DNA of 64,000 bases from Caulobacter sp. BK020 (GTDB lineage: Bacteria > Pseudomonadota > Alphaproteobacteria > Caulobacterales > Caulobacteraceae), in assembly GCF_004342605.1 (NCBI RefSeq), contig NZ_SLZL01000009.1, positions 62,001 through 126,000 on the forward strand. The letters are read 5' to 3'. Positions within the stretch are counted from its first letter, which is position 1, and each line of letters begins with the position of its first letter. Below are positions 19,321 to 28,811 of the stretch, in pieces. The notes under the pieces are model-generated. The model ran no database searches, had not been told where the DNA came from, and worked only from the letters and a program-made list of their open reading frames with translations. A program made the position numbers and the translations under genes.

Positions 19321-19367
19321 TTGCGCGCCCGCGACTTCAGGCTAAGACTGACAACGTTGTCAGACGA
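19321..19367 (+). promoter_or_regulatory. GH5 promoter with perfect 16-bp operator
   Basis: TTGCGCG (19321-19327) and GCTAAGAC (19341-19348) are separated by 13 bases, a good fit to the Caulobacter sigma-73 promoter pattern as I recall it. The perfect palindrome CTGACAACGTTGTCAG (19348-19363) begins at the end of the -10. It has the central CG of LacI-family operators. Overlapping it, TTGTCAGACGA (19357-19367) fits the FadR-subfamily pattern TNGTNNNACNA, so either a LacI or the adjacent GntR protein could bind. Confidence 0.6.
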
Positions 19368-19397
19368 AAGCCCGCAGAGGCTGTTTGAGGAAACGCC

Positions 19398-20411
19398 ATG
19401 CTCAAAGCCCTTCAGGCCGTAACCCGTCCCTTGGCCGCCCTGGCTCTGCTCTCGGCCTTGGTCGCCGTGCCCGCCGCGGCGCGCGAAATCTCGGCCCAGG
19501 ATCAGGTCAGGACGATGACCCGAGGGATCAACGTCCTGGGCTACGACCCGCTGTGGAAGGATGCCGCCAAGGGCCGCTTCCAGATGCGGCACTTCAAGAC
19601 GATCAAGGCCGGCGGATTCGATACGGTGCGGCTGAACCTGCACGCCTTTGAGCACATGGACGCCGACAACCGGCTGGACCCCGCCTGGCTGAAGACCCTG
19701 GATCAGGTAGTCGACGCCGCCCTGGCCCAGAAACTGACCGTCATTCTCGACGAGCACGACTTCGACGCCTGCGGCGAGGCCCCCGCAGCCTGCAAGCCCA
19801 GGCTGGTCGCCTTCTGGAAACAGATCGGCGAGCACTACAGGGACGCGCCGGACCGGGTAGTGTTCGAACTGCTGAACGAGCCCTGCAAGGGCCTGATCGA
19901 CGACGTATGGAACGCTTGGATCGCCGAGCTCCTGCCGGTCGTGCGAGCGAGCAATCCCACGCGCAACGTCGTGGTCGGCCCCGCCTTCTGGAACAATATC
20001 GGCCACCTTGACCAGTTGAAGCTGCCGGAAAGTGACCGGCACCTGATCGCCACCGTCCACTATTATCTGCCCATGGAGTTCACCCACCAGGGCGCGTCGT
20101 GGAATCCCGCCACGCCCAAGACCGGCGTCACCTGGGGCACGGACGCCGAGCGCCAGCGGATGAAGGCCGACTTCGACGGCGTCCAGGCCTGGGCCAAGGC
20201 CCATGAACGACCCATGCTGCTGGGCGAGTTCGGGGCCTACGACAAGGGCGACATGGCCTCGCGCGTCGCCTACACCGCCGCCGCCGCCCGCGAGGCCGAG
20301 GCGCGCGGCTGGGCCTGGGCCTATTGGCAGTTCGACAGCGACTTCATCGCCTATGACATCAAGAAGGACGCCTGGGTGGCGCCGATCCATGGGGCGCTGG
20401 TTCCGCGCTGA
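19398..20411 (+). CDS. GH5 endoglucanase, exported
   Basis: This is a 337-residue family 5 glycoside hydrolase with a signal peptide ending VPAAA. The catalytic acid/base is Glu161 in VFELLNEPCKG and the nucleophile is Glu277 in MLLGEFGAY; the conserved HYYLP motif lies between them. GH5 enzymes cut beta-1,4-glucans, and in this setting xyloglucan or a mixed glucan backbone is likely. GAGGAA precedes the ATG at good spacing. It is transcribed from its own promoter with a strong operator just upstream and follows the GntR gene after about 96 bases. Confidence 0.9.
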   Translation: MLKALQAVTRPLAALALLSALVAVPAAAREISAQDQVRTMTRGINVLGYDPLWKDAAKGRFQMRHFKTIKAGGFDTVRLNLHAFEHMDADNRLDPAWLKTLDQVVDAALAQKLTVILDEHDFDACGEAPAACKPRLVAFWKQIGEHYRDAPDRVVFELLNEPCKGLIDDVWNAWIAELLPVVRASNPTRNVVVGPAFWNNIGHLDQLKLPESDRHLIATVHYYLPMEFTHQGASWNPATPKTGVTWGTDAERQRMKADFDGVQAWAKAHERPMLLGEFGAYDKGDMASRVAYTAAAAREAEARGWAWAYWQFDSDFIAYDIKKDAWVAPIHGALVPR

Positions 20412-20513
20412 GCGGCCAACGACATCGGCTGAAACCCGGCCAGACGACTAATGACAGGGCGCCTGTTTCGCGCCATCCATCCCCGCGCTTCGTCCCTCCC
20501 CAGGAACCCCGCC

Positions 20514-21572
20514 ATGCAAAAGCCCTACGTCGCCGCCCCGACCCGCTATGACGCCATGCCCTATCGCCGCACCGGCCGCAGCGGGCTGGATCTGCCGGCG
20601 ATCTCGCTGGGCCTGTGGCAGAACTTCGGGGGCGCCGACGTGTTCGAGACGGGCCGCGCCATCCTGCGCCGCGCCTTCGACCTGGGCGTCACCCACTTCG
20701 ACCTGGCCAACAACTACGGCCCGCCCTACGGCTCGGCCGAGGAGAACTTCGGCAAGGTGATGGCCAGCGACTTCGCCGCCCATCGTGACGAGCTGGTGAT
20801 CTCCACCAAGGCCGGCTGGGACATGTGGCCGGGGCCGTACGGCGGGATCGGCGGCTCGCGCAAGTACCTGATCGCCAGCTGCGACCAGAGCCTCAAGCGC
20901 ATGGGCCTGGACTATGTAGACATCTTCTACTCGCACCGCGTGGACCCGACGACGCCGCTGGAGGAGACCATGGGCGCCCTGGCCCACCTGCACCGCCAGG
21001 GCAAGGCGCTGTACGTGGGCATATCGTCCTATTCGCCGGAACTGACCCGCCAGGCGGCCGCGATCCTGAAGTCGGAAGGCGTGCCGTTGCTGATCCACCA
21101 GCCGTCCTATTCGATGCTGAACCGCTGGATCGAGGACGAGCTGCTGGACGCCCTGGAGGATCTGGGCGTCGGTTGCATCGCCTTCTCGCCCCTGGCCCAG
21201 GGCATGCTGACCAGCAAGTACCTGGGCGGGGTGCCCCAGGACTCCCGCGCGGCCCGCGAGGGTTCGCTGGGCGGCCACCTGCTCAGCGCCGACAACCTGG
21301 CCCGCATCCAGGCGCTAAACCAGATCGCCCAGGCGCGCGGCCAGAGCCTGGCCCAGATGGCCCTGGCCTGGGTGCTGCGCGACCCGCGCGTCACTTCGGC
21401 GCTGATCGGCGCGCGCACCGTGGCCCAGCTTGAAGACTCGCTGGCGGCGTTGAACACCTTGGGCTTCACGCCCGAGGAGCTGGCCGAGATCGACCGCCAC
21501 GCCACCGAAGGCGCGATCGACCTCTGGAAGGTCTCGTCCAGCCTGGCGGTCTCGGACCTGCCAAAGGGCTGA
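20514..21572 (+). CDS. Aldo/keto reductase, L-glyceraldehyde 3-phosphate reductase type
   Basis: The 352-residue product closely follows the E. coli YghZ (GpR) subfamily: GLWQNFGGADVFETGRAIL, HFDLANNYGPPYGSAEENFG, SHRVDPTTPLEET and SPLAQGMLTSKYL. The aldo/keto reductase residues are present (Asp and Tyr in FDLANNY, Lys in ISTKAGWD, His in YSHR). YghZ reduces L-glyceraldehyde 3-phosphate and methylglyoxal with NADPH. The ATG at 20514 is preceded by CAGGAA. The frame is open back to 20451 but that part has no family similarity. It may dispose of reactive trioses from sugar breakdown. Confidence 0.9.
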   Translation: MQKPYVAAPTRYDAMPYRRTGRSGLDLPAISLGLWQNFGGADVFETGRAILRRAFDLGVTHFDLANNYGPPYGSAEENFGKVMASDFAAHRDELVISTKAGWDMWPGPYGGIGGSRKYLIASCDQSLKRMGLDYVDIFYSHRVDPTTPLEETMGALAHLHRQGKALYVGISSYSPELTRQAAAILKSEGVPLLIHQPSYSMLNRWIEDELLDALEDLGVGCIAFSPLAQGMLTSKYLGGVPQDSRAAREGSLGGHLLSADNLARIQALNQIAQARGQSLAQMALAWVLRDPRVTSALIGARTVAQLEDSLAALNTLGFTPEELAEIDRHATEGAIDLWKVSSSLAVSDLPKG

Positions 21573-22006
21573 TTACACCTTGCGGTAGAATGACGTCGGA
21601 CTACAATCACCCCATGATCGTGGGGGCCGCCGACTTGGACCAGACAGCGAGCGGTATGGAGCGGCTGACTGGGCGCTGTAGCCCCGCACGACATCGGCCT
21701 CACGGCCGTCTGGTTCAGCGGGGGCGACGAGACGTCCCCGTTTTCCCGATCGGCGGCCTTCGGGTGACGCCGACGACGCGCGAAGCCGCCTGACCTCCCC
21801 ACTCAGGCCTCGCGCCGCGGGCCCGGTCATGACCCCCCACATATGATCGGGCCCGCACCTTCACGGATCGGCATCGGCGGATGTCGCGAGAAATCAGGGC
21901 CGAGGGCGTTCGCCCGACACCGTTTTGTCTCCTTACGATCATTTAATCCGGTGAACGGCGTTTCTCGGTTAGAAGGCGGTGGCTGTTCAAAATCATCGGA
22001 GCTGAG
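21573..22006. other. 434-base gap without a recognised gene
   Basis: I recognise no protein on either strand here; the open frames have poor codon patterns and no convincing ribosome sites. The gap contains a strong inverted repeat (21817-21856) and, at its right end, presumably the promoter of the RND efflux operon. No transposon or tRNA pattern is visible. Confidence 0.5.
21817..21856. repeat. Long inverted repeat in the gap before the RND operon
   Basis: GCGGGCCCGGTCAT (21817-21830) and ATGATCGGGCCCGC (21843-21856) pair at 13 of 14 positions around a 12-base loop. No T-run follows on either strand, so it is not a classical terminator. Confidence 0.65.
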
Positions 22007-23155
22007 GTGGTCGTGCATCAACGGATCTATGGGCGCGGCCTGCGTTCGACGGCTTTACCCGTGGCGCTCTGCATCGGCGCTTTGGGGCTGTCGGCCTGCG
22101 ACCATGGCGACAAGGCCAAGGCCAAGACGCCCAAGCCCTCCCTGACCGCCAGCCAGACCGTCAGCGTGGCCGTGGTGAGCGTCCAGTCCCTGCCGCGGAT
22201 CATCAACGCTTCCGGCACCGTCACCCCCTGGGAAGAGGTGCCGGTCGGAGCCGAGACCGGCGGCCTGACCGCCGTGGCCGTCAACGCCGATGAAGGCCAG
22301 GTCGTGCGCCAGGGGCAGATTCTGGTCGCCCTGAACGACACCATGCTGCGCGCCCAGCTGCACCAGCAGGAAGCCGCCGTCGCCAGCGCCAAGGCCACCC
22401 TGGCCGAGGCCCAAGCCGCCCTGGGCCGCTCGCGCGAGCTGCAGGCCAAGGGCTATCTGTCCCAGGCCTCGCTCGACACCGCGATCGCCCGCCAGCAGAC
22501 CGCCGCCGCCCAGCTGGCGGCCGCCGACGCCGCGCGCAACGAAACCGTCGCCCGCCTGGGCCAGGCCGCCGTCCGCGCGCCGGTCTCGGGCCTGATCAGC
22601 CGCCGCAGCGTCACCAAGGGCCAGATCGTCTCGGCCGGGACGGAGCTGTTCCGCATCGTCCGCGACGGCCGCCTGGAGCTGGACGCCGAGGTCCCGGAAG
22701 CCGACCTGCTGTCCGTCAAGGCGGGCATGCCGGCCACCGTCAGTTCTGACCAGGTCGGCCAGACGACGGGCACGGTCCGCATCGTCACCTCCGAGGTCAA
22801 CGCCCAGACCCGGGTCGGCCTGGCCCGCATCAGCTTGGCGCCCGGGGGCGGCTTCCGCTCGGGCATGTTCGCCCGCGCCCAGATCGCCGCCGGCGATCGC
22901 CCAGCCCCGACCATCCCGACCGCCGCCATCCTCTATCGCCAGAACCAGCCCGGCGTCTTCGTGGTCGACGCCAACAACCACGCCCGCTTCCGGCGCGTCG
23001 ACATCCTGGCGCGCAACACCGATCAGAGCTCTGTCGAGGGCCTGAACGCCGGCGAGCGCGTCGTGGTCGAGGGTGCGGGCTTCCTGGGTGACAACGACGC
23101 AGTGCGCATCGCCGCGACGACGGCGGCCCCGTCGATCGCCGCCGCCAAGCGCTAG
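22007..23155 (+). CDS. RND efflux periplasmic adaptor lipoprotein
   Basis: The 382-residue product is a membrane-fusion protein that links an RND pump to an outer-membrane channel. It has a lipobox (LGLSAC), a biotinyl-lipoyl-like domain (GTVTPWEEVPVGAETGG and RAPVSGLISRRSV), an alpha-hairpin rich in Ala, Gln and Leu (about residues 115-185) and a beta-barrel region. The GTG at 22007 has GGAG upstream; GTG 22013 is an alternative. It is followed after nine bases by the pump gene, so the two form an operon. No outer-membrane factor gene is in the window. Confidence 0.9.
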   Translation: MVVHQRIYGRGLRSTALPVALCIGALGLSACDHGDKAKAKTPKPSLTASQTVSVAVVSVQSLPRIINASGTVTPWEEVPVGAETGGLTAVAVNADEGQVVRQGQILVALNDTMLRAQLHQQEAAVASAKATLAEAQAALGRSRELQAKGYLSQASLDTAIARQQTAAAQLAAADAARNETVARLGQAAVRAPVSGLISRRSVTKGQIVSAGTELFRIVRDGRLELDAEVPEADLLSVKAGMPATVSSDQVGQTTGTVRIVTSEVNAQTRVGLARISLAPGGGFRSGMFARAQIAAGDRPAPTIPTAAILYRQNQPGVFVVDANNHARFRRVDILARNTDQSSVEGLNAGERVVVEGAGFLGDNDAVRIAATTAAPSIAAAKR

Positions 23156-23164
23156 GGGGTCGCG

Positions 23165-26100
23165 ATGGAAAATCCGAGCCCCAACATCAACAACATCTCG
23201 CGCTGGGCGATCAAGAACCCGATCCCCGTCCTGCTGTTGTTCGTGCTGCTGACCATCGCCGGCATCTCCGGCTTCACCAGCATGCGGATCAACGACAATC
23301 CGGACGTCGATCTGCCGCTGGTGGTGGTCAACGCCTCGCGCCCCGGGGCCGCGCCGACCGAACTGGAGACCCAGGTCACCCGCCTGATCGAGGACTCGAT
23401 CGCCGGCCTCGGCCAGGTGCGCCACATCAGTTCCACCGTCGGCGACGGCTTCTCGTCGACCTTCATCGAGTTCGAGCTGGGCGTCGACCACGAACGGGTC
23501 ACCAACGACGTCCGCAACGCCATGTCCAACCTGCAGAGCTCCCTGCCGCAGGACATGCAGATCCCCAACGTCACGCGGATCGACATCTCGGGCAATCCGC
23601 TGATCACCTACGTGGTCCAGGCCCCGACCCTGACGCCCGAGCAACGCAGCTGGTTCGTCGACCATGACGTCAGTCGCGCCTTGCTGGCCATCAAGGGCAT
23701 CGGCGAGGTCAACCGCCAGGGCGGCGTCACCCGCGAGATCCAGGTGGCTCTGGATCCCGACCGCTTGGCCGCGCGCGGCGTGACGGCGGCCGAGGTCAGC
23801 CAGGCCCTGCAATCGGCCAACGCCGACCTGCCGGGCGGCCGCGTGACGGTTTCCGGCTCCGAGCGGGCCATCCGCACCCTGGGCGCGGCCAACACCGTCG
23901 ACCAGCTGCGCGAGACCCGCGTCCAGCTGAACAACGGCGAGACCGTGCGCCTGGGCGACCTGGGCGAGGTCACCGACCACTGGGCGGAGCCGCGCAACCA
24001 GGCGCGCTTCAACAACCAGGAAGTCGTCACCTTCAACATGGTCCGCTCGCGCGGCGCTTCCGAGGTCAAGGTTGCAGAGAAGGTCCGCAAGGAGGTCGAA
24101 AAGCTCGACAAGGCCCATCCGGAGCTGAAGATCGTCGAACTGACCTCGAACGTGAAATACATCGAGGAAAGCTATTACGCGTCGCTGGAGGCCCTGGGCC
24201 TGGGCGCCCTGCTGGCCGTGCTGGTGGTGTTGCTGTTCCTGCGCGACTGGCGCGCCACTTTCCTGGCGGCCGTGGCCATTCCGCTGTCGCTGTTCCCGAC
24301 CTTCGCGGTCATGGCGCCGCTGGGTCAGTCGCTGAACGGCGTCACCCTGCTGGCCCTGTCGCTGACCGTCGGGATCCTGGTCGACGACGCCATCGTCGAG
24401 ATCGAGAACATCGTCCGCCACATGCGCGGGGGCAAGTCGCCCTATCACGCGGCCATGGAGGCGGCCGACGAGATCGGCCTGGCGGTCGTGGCCACCACCT
24501 TCACCATCGTGGCGGTGTTCGCCCCTGTCGGCTTCATGCCCGGGATCATCGGCCAGTTCTTCAAGGCCTTCGCCCTGGCCGCCTGCGTCTCGGTGCTGTT
24601 CTCGCTGGTGGTCGCCCGCATGCTGACGCCGCTGATGGGCGCCTACATGCTCAAGGCGCACCACAAGCCCGACAAGGATCCGCCGTGGATGGGTCCCTAC
24701 CTGAAGAGCCTGGACTGGGCGCTGTCGCACAAGATCGTCGTGGCCCTGCTGGCCATTCCGATGCTGATCGGCACCGTCGTCCTGGCCACGCGCCTGCCGT
24801 TCGAGTTCCAGCCGGCGGCCGACCGCGGCCGCGCGCCGTTCAGCGTCGAGCTGCCCCCCGGCGCCACGCTGAACGAAACCGACGCCATCGCCCAGCGCAT
24901 GACCCGCGCCCTGCTGGCCCGCCCCGAAGTCACCGGCGTTTACGCCTCGGTCGGCGCCGATGGAGTCAACAAGGCCGAACTGACCGCCGACCTGACGCCC
25001 AAGGGCGAACGGATGAGCCAGCGCGACTTCAGCCGCCAGATGGTCGACCAGTTCAAGGCGATCCCCGGCGCGCGGATCGGGGCCGGCAGCAACAACGGCG
25101 GCGGTCCCAGCGACGGTTCCAGCTACACGTTGCGGCTGGTCGGCGACAACGGTCCGCAGCTGGAAGCCGCCGCCCGCGCCGTCGAGTCCCAGATGCGCAC
25201 CGTTCCGGGCCTGGCCAACGTGGTCAACACGGCCGCGATCGCCCGTCCGGAGATCATCGTCTCGCCCAAGCCCGACCAGGCCGCGCGGGCCGGGGTCTCG
25301 GCCGGCGCCATCTCGCAGGCCGTGCGGGTCGCCACGATCGGCGACATCGACCAGTCTCTGCCCAAGTACAATCTGGGCGACCGCCAGGTGCCGATCCGCC
25401 TGCGCCTGACCGATGACGCGCGCGAGAACATGTCGGTGCTGGAGACCCTCAAGGTCCCGTCCAGCCATGGCGGTTCGGTGCCGCTGAACGCGGTGGCCGA
25501 CGTGCGCTACGGCGCGGGCCCGTCGCAGATCTCGCGCCAGGACCGCTCGCGGGTGGCCGAGATCACCGCCGAACTCGACGGCATCGTGGTCGGCGAGGCC
25601 AGCAAGCGGGTCCACGCCCTGGTCTCGGTCAAGAACCTGCCCCCGGGCGTCAAGGAAGTGGCGGCGGGCGACGCCGAGTTCATCCAGGAGATGGTCACCG
25701 GCTTCGTCGCCGCCCTCGTGACCGGCATTCTGCTGATGTACGTCGTGCTGGTGCTGCTGTTCCGCAGCTTCGCCCACCCGGTGACCATCATGGCCGCCCT
25801 GCCCCTGGCGATCGGCGGCGCGTTCGGCCTGCTGGTGCTGGTCAAGAGCAGCTTCTCGATGTCGACCCTGATCGGCATCCTGATGCTGCTGGGCATCGCG
25901 GCCAAGAACTCGATCCTGCTGGTCGAGTACGCGATCATGGCCATGAAGGGCGGCATGACCCGCCGTGAGGCCCTGCTCGACGCCGCCCACAAACGGGCGC
26001 GGCCGATCATCATGACCACGGTCGCCATGGCGGCCGGCATGTTCCCGGTCGCGGTCGGCTTCGGGGCCGACACCGAGTTCCGCGCCCCGATGGCCATCGC

Positions 26101-26293
26101 GGTGATCGGTGGCCTGATCACCTCGACCTTCCTGTCGCTGCTCTACATCCCGGTGGTGTTCGTGTTCATGGACAAGCTGAAGAACTGGTCGGGCAAGATC
26201 GTCGACCGGATGTTCAGGCACCAGCACGCCGCACCTGGCCACGCGGTCCACCAGCCTGAGCCTATTGTCAGCGGCGGCGGGCGCGAACTCTAA
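23165..26293 (+). CDS. RND efflux pump (HAE1/AcrB-like)
   Basis: This 1042-residue inner-membrane proton/drug antiporter has the usual length and layout of 12 helices and two large periplasmic loops. It has [20 protein letters not shown] after helix 1 and [17 protein letters not shown], whose adjacent Asp pair in helix 4 carries protons. [17 protein letters not shown] lies in the second half. The substrate cannot be told from sequence; antibiotics, solvents or metabolites are all possible. It follows the adaptor gene with a nine-base gap. Confidence 0.92.
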   Translation: MENPSPNINNISRWAIKNPIPVLLLFVLLTIAGISGFTSMRINDNPDVDLPLVVVNASRPGAAPTELETQVTRLIEDSIAGLGQVRHISSTVGDGFSSTFIEFELGVDHERVTNDVRNAMSNLQSSLPQDMQIPNVTRIDISGNPLITYVVQAPTLTPEQRSWFVDHDVSRALLAIKGIGEVNRQGGVTREIQVALDPDRLAARGVTAAEVSQALQSANADLPGGRVTVSGSERAIRTLGAANTVDQLRETRVQLNNGETVRLGDLGEVTDHWAEPRNQARFNNQEVVTFNMVRSRGASEVKVAEKVRKEVEKLDKAHPELKIVELTSNVKYIEESYYASLEALGLGALLAVLVVLLFLRDWRATFLAAVAIPLSLFPTFAVMAPLGQSLNGVTLLALSLTVGILVDDAIVEIENIVRHMRGGKSPYHAAMEAADEIGLAVVATTFTIVAVFAPVGFMPGIIGQFFKAFALAACVSVLFSLVVARMLTPLMGAYMLKAHHKPDKDPPWMGPYLKSLDWALSHKIVVALLAIPMLIGTVVLATRLPFEFQPAADRGRAPFSVELPPGATLNETDAIAQRMTRALLARPEVTGVYASVGADGVNKAELTADLTPKGERMSQRDFSRQMVDQFKAIPGARIGAGSNNGGGPSDGSSYTLRLVGDNGPQLEAAARAVESQMRTVPGLANVVNTAAIARPEIIVSPKPDQAARAGVSAGAISQAVRVATIGDIDQSLPKYNLGDRQVPIRLRLTDDARENMSVLETLKVPSSHGGSVPLNAVADVRYGAGPSQISRQDRSRVAEITAELDGIVVGEASKRVHALVSVKNLPPGVKEVAAGDAEFIQEMVTGFVAALVTGILLMYVVLVLLFRSFAHPVTIMAALPLAIGGAFGLLVLVKSSFSMSTLIGILMLLGIAAKNSILLVEYAIMAMKGGMTRREALLDAAHKRARPIIMTTVAMAAGMFPVAVGFGADTEFRAPMAIAVIGGLITSTFLSLLYIPVVFVFMDKLKNWSGKIVDRMFRHQHAAPGHAVHQPEPIVSGGGREL

Positions 26294-26306
26294 CGCCGCC
26301 GCCTCT

Positions 26307-26339
26307 CCGTCGTCCCGGGCCGCAAGCCGGGGATGACGG
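26307..26339 (+). terminator. Palindromic repeat, probable terminator of the RND operon
   Basis: CCGTCGTCCCGG and CCGGGGATGACGG form an imperfect stem around GCCGCAAG. This sequence is a common intergenic palindrome in alphaproteobacteria. It lies 14 bases past the pump stop, followed by AAAAG rather than a T-run. Confidence 0.55.
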
Positions 26340-26353
26340 AAAAGACGCCGGGC

Positions 26354-26644
26354 TCAAAGGCGCGAGACGATGCTTTCGATGGTCATCGCCCGGGCGGCGC
26401 TGTCTTCGGCCAGGCGGCGGGCAAGATCACGAACGCCCGCCGGATAGGCCTCGCCGCCATTGGCGATCTCCTCGGCGACCCGCTGAGTCTGGAGCAGGCT
26501 GGCTTGGAGGGCGTCGATATGGTCTCCGGCCAGGCGCTTGGCCTCGGCCTGGAGATGCTGGACCCGCTCGCTCAGGCCTGCGGTCGCTTCCACCGCCACC
26601 TTCGCCCGCTGACCGGCCGTAACCACGCGAAGAGATGCCGACAT
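26354..26644 (-). CDS. Small helical protein of unknown function
   Basis: The 96-residue product is almost wholly helical, with heptad-like patterns such as GLSERVQHLQAEAKRLAGDH and LLQTQRVAEEIANGG; it begins MSASLRVVTAG. There is no signal peptide or membrane segment, and I do not recognise a family. The ATG at 26644 has GGA nine bases upstream; an ATG at 26653 is the alternative. It lies convergent to the RND operon and divergent from the YeiH-like gene. Confidence 0.6.
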   Translation of the reverse strand: MSASLRVVTAGQRAKVAVEATAGLSERVQHLQAEAKRLAGDHIDALQASLLQTQRVAEEIANGGEAYPAGVRDLARRLAEDSAARAMTIESIVSRL

Positions 26645-26867
26645 CGCAATCATTCCGTTCCACGCCGTGGATGTTCACGGCCACGGTCACCTTTTGCGGG
26701 GCGGCGGCTGAACGCGTTGTGAGGCTTTCGTTAGCCGCCGTTCAGAAACGGGCCCAAGCCTTGTCCCGCCGACAGAGGGGTTCGGCGCCGATTTTTCTTG
26801 TCCGCTCCCCACGCATCGGCTCTCGATCCCTGATGACCGGCGCGACTCGCCAGTCCAGGGCCCGACC

Positions 26868-27974
26868 ATGAACTCCGACCTCGACACCGACACCGCCGCC
26901 GCGCGGGCGCTCTTCCAGTCGCTGGAGGGCATGGAGGGGCTGTCGCGACCGGAGCCGGCCGCCCCGACGGTCGGGACCCGGTTCCTGGGCCAGACGGCCC
27001 TGATCAAGCTCTATCCCGGCGTGCTGGTGGCGGTGACCATAGCCCTGGCTTCGCAATGGCTGGCTCAACACTACGGCGCGCCGGTGATGCTGTTCGCCCT
27101 GCTGTTCGGCATGACCTTCCACTTCCTGCACCAGGAAGGCCGCTGCATCCCCGGCATCGAGTTCTCGTCCAAGGCCGTGCTGCGGTTCGGCGTCGCCCTG
27201 CTGGGCGCGCGGATCACCGCCAGCCAGATCCTGGGCCTGGGCCTGACGCCGATCGTCACGGTTATCCTCGGCATCGGCTCGACCATCGCCCTGGGCGCGT
27301 TCCTGGCCAGGCGGATGGGCCTGAGGTCCAGCTTCGGCGTATTGTCGGGCGGGGCGGTCGGCATCTGCGGCGCCTCGGCGGCCCTGGCCATCGCCTCGGT
27401 CCTGCCGCGCGGCAAGGACGCCGAGCGCGACACCATCCTGGCCGTGGTCACCGTCACGGCCCTGTCGACCATCGCCATGATCACCTATCCGCTGCTGACC
27501 GCGGCCTTGCACCTGGACCACACCCGGGCGGGGATCTTCCTGGGCGGCACCATCCACGACGTCGCCCAGGTGGTCGGGGCCGGCTACATGATCTCGCCCC
27601 ACACCGGCGACGTGGCCACCTATGTGAAACTGCTGCGGGTGACCATGCTGTTGCCGGTGGTCTTCACGATCGCCTTCGTCGTGGCCCGCATGGGGCCCGG
27701 GGTCAGCGGCGGAGCCAAGGCGACCGTGCCGCTGTTCCTGCTCGGCTTCGCGGCCCTGGTGATCGTCAACAGCCTGGGCTGGCTGGCCAAGCCTGTCACC
27801 GACGCCGCCAACGAGGTCTCCCGCTGGTGCCTGGTCACGGCCATCGCCGGCCTGGGCATGAAGACCTCGTTCAAGGACCTGATGACCGCCGGGTGGCGGC
27901 CCGTGGCCCTGATGATCTTCGAGACCGTGTGGATCGCCGGGGTGGTGCTGGTGGCGGTGGCGTTCTTCACCTAG
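26868..27974 (+). CDS. YeiH/UPF0324 family membrane protein (putative sulfate exporter)
   Basis: The 368-residue product has about ten predicted helices and the family motifs SGGAVGICGASAALAIA and FLGGTIHDVAQVVGAGY. Members are annotated as putative sulfate exporters (UPF0324), but their transport role is only partly established. A soluble N-terminal stretch of about 45 residues precedes the first helix. The ATG has AGGG upstream. The 3' end overlaps the convergent SGNH esterase gene by eight bases. Confidence 0.85.
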   Translation: MNSDLDTDTAAARALFQSLEGMEGLSRPEPAAPTVGTRFLGQTALIKLYPGVLVAVTIALASQWLAQHYGAPVMLFALLFGMTFHFLHQEGRCIPGIEFSSKAVLRFGVALLGARITASQILGLGLTPIVTVILGIGSTIALGAFLARRMGLRSSFGVLSGGAVGICGASAALAIASVLPRGKDAERDTILAVVTVTALSTIAMITYPLLTAALHLDHTRAGIFLGGTIHDVAQVVGAGYMISPHTGDVATYVKLLRVTMLLPVVFTIAFVVARMGPGVSGGAKATVPLFLLGFAALVIVNSLGWLAKPVTDAANEVSRWCLVTAIAGLGMKTSFKDLMTAGWRPVALMIFETVWIAGVVLVAVAFFT

Positions 27975-28647
27975 CGGCGGTCTGGGTGGGCATCGCCTTC
28001 AGCGCCTGGGCCACCAGCGGCGCCAGCCTGCCGCCGATGATCCGGGCGCCGGCCGCGTTGGGATGGATGCCGTCGCCCTGCATCAGTTGGCGCGAGCCGC
28101 CGACCCCGGCCAGGATGTTGGGATAGAGCGGGACCGAGAACTCCCGCGCCAGGGCCGGATAGAGGGCGTTGAATTCGCGGGCGTAGGCCGCGCCGATCAG
28201 CGGCGGTGCGCCGACTCCGACCAGGACGACGGCGATCCGGCGCTGACGCAGGCTCTGCAGGATGCCGCGCAGGTTGGCCTTGGTGAGGCGGGGCTCGATC
28301 CCCTGCAGCAGGTCGTTGCCGCCCAGGGCCACCACGCATAGGGCGGTGTCCGGCGCGACGCTGAAGTTGACCCGGGCCAGGCCGCCGCCGCTGGTGTCGC
28401 CCGACACCCCGGCCGCTCGCACGGTGGCCAGGACGCCCATCCGGGTCAGCGCCGCCTGCAGCTGGGCGGGCATGGCGTCCCTGGCCGGCAGGCCCAGGCC
28501 GGCCGTGATCGAGTCACCCAGGACGGTGACCACCGGCGGCCTGGGGGCCGCCTTGAGCTGGGTCCGGGGCGCCGCCGCGGCCTGGGTGGCCAGCAACAGT
28601 CCGGCGAGAACGGCGCGGCGGTCCGGAAAGCGTGCGGTGAAGCTCAT
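27967..28647 (-). CDS. tesA: SGNH-type arylesterase/lysophospholipase (TesA-like)
   Basis: This periplasmic serine esterase has 226 residues. All SGNH blocks are visible: GDSITAGLG (serine nucleophile), the glycine of VRAAGVSGDTS, GGNDLLQG and DGIHPNAAG (catalytic Asp and His). The N-terminus MSFTARFPDRRAVLAGLLLA carries a possible twin-arginine or Sec signal. I chose the ATG at 28647 because GAGCAGG precedes it; the frame is open upstream to 28788. It is divergent from the ABC genes exactly as tesA is from ybbA-ybbP in E. coli. Confidence 0.9.
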   Translation of the reverse strand: MSFTARFPDRRAVLAGLLLATQAAAAPRTQLKAAPRPPVVTVLGDSITAGLGLPARDAMPAQLQAALTRMGVLATVRAAGVSGDTSGGGLARVNFSVAPDTALCVVALGGNDLLQGIEPRLTKANLRGILQSLRQRRIAVVLVGVGAPPLIGAAYAREFNALYPALAREFSVPLYPNILAGVGGSRQLMQGDGIHPNAAGARIIGGRLAPLVAQALKAMPTQTAAR

Positions 28648-28811
28648 GGCCTGCTCATCGGCGCGGTCGGGAGGCGAGCCGGCGCGCGCGCGCTCCGCCG
28701 TGTTGCTGCACAAGCAATCCTGGACAATTGGATCGTCACCGCATTCAGGCTCATGGCTTCCTATGTAGGTTCGGTTCCGTCCAGACAATGACCAGGAAAT
28801 CAGGAAGTTTC

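Noticed and set aside
21573-21842. Transposase remnant in the gap after the aldo/keto reductase
   Set aside because: No recognisable transposase motif or terminal repeats on either strand.
22055-26251. Very long open frame on the minus strand opposite the RND genes
   Set aside because: It is a GC-driven antisense shadow of two well-supported RND genes; the translation is low-complexity and matches no family.
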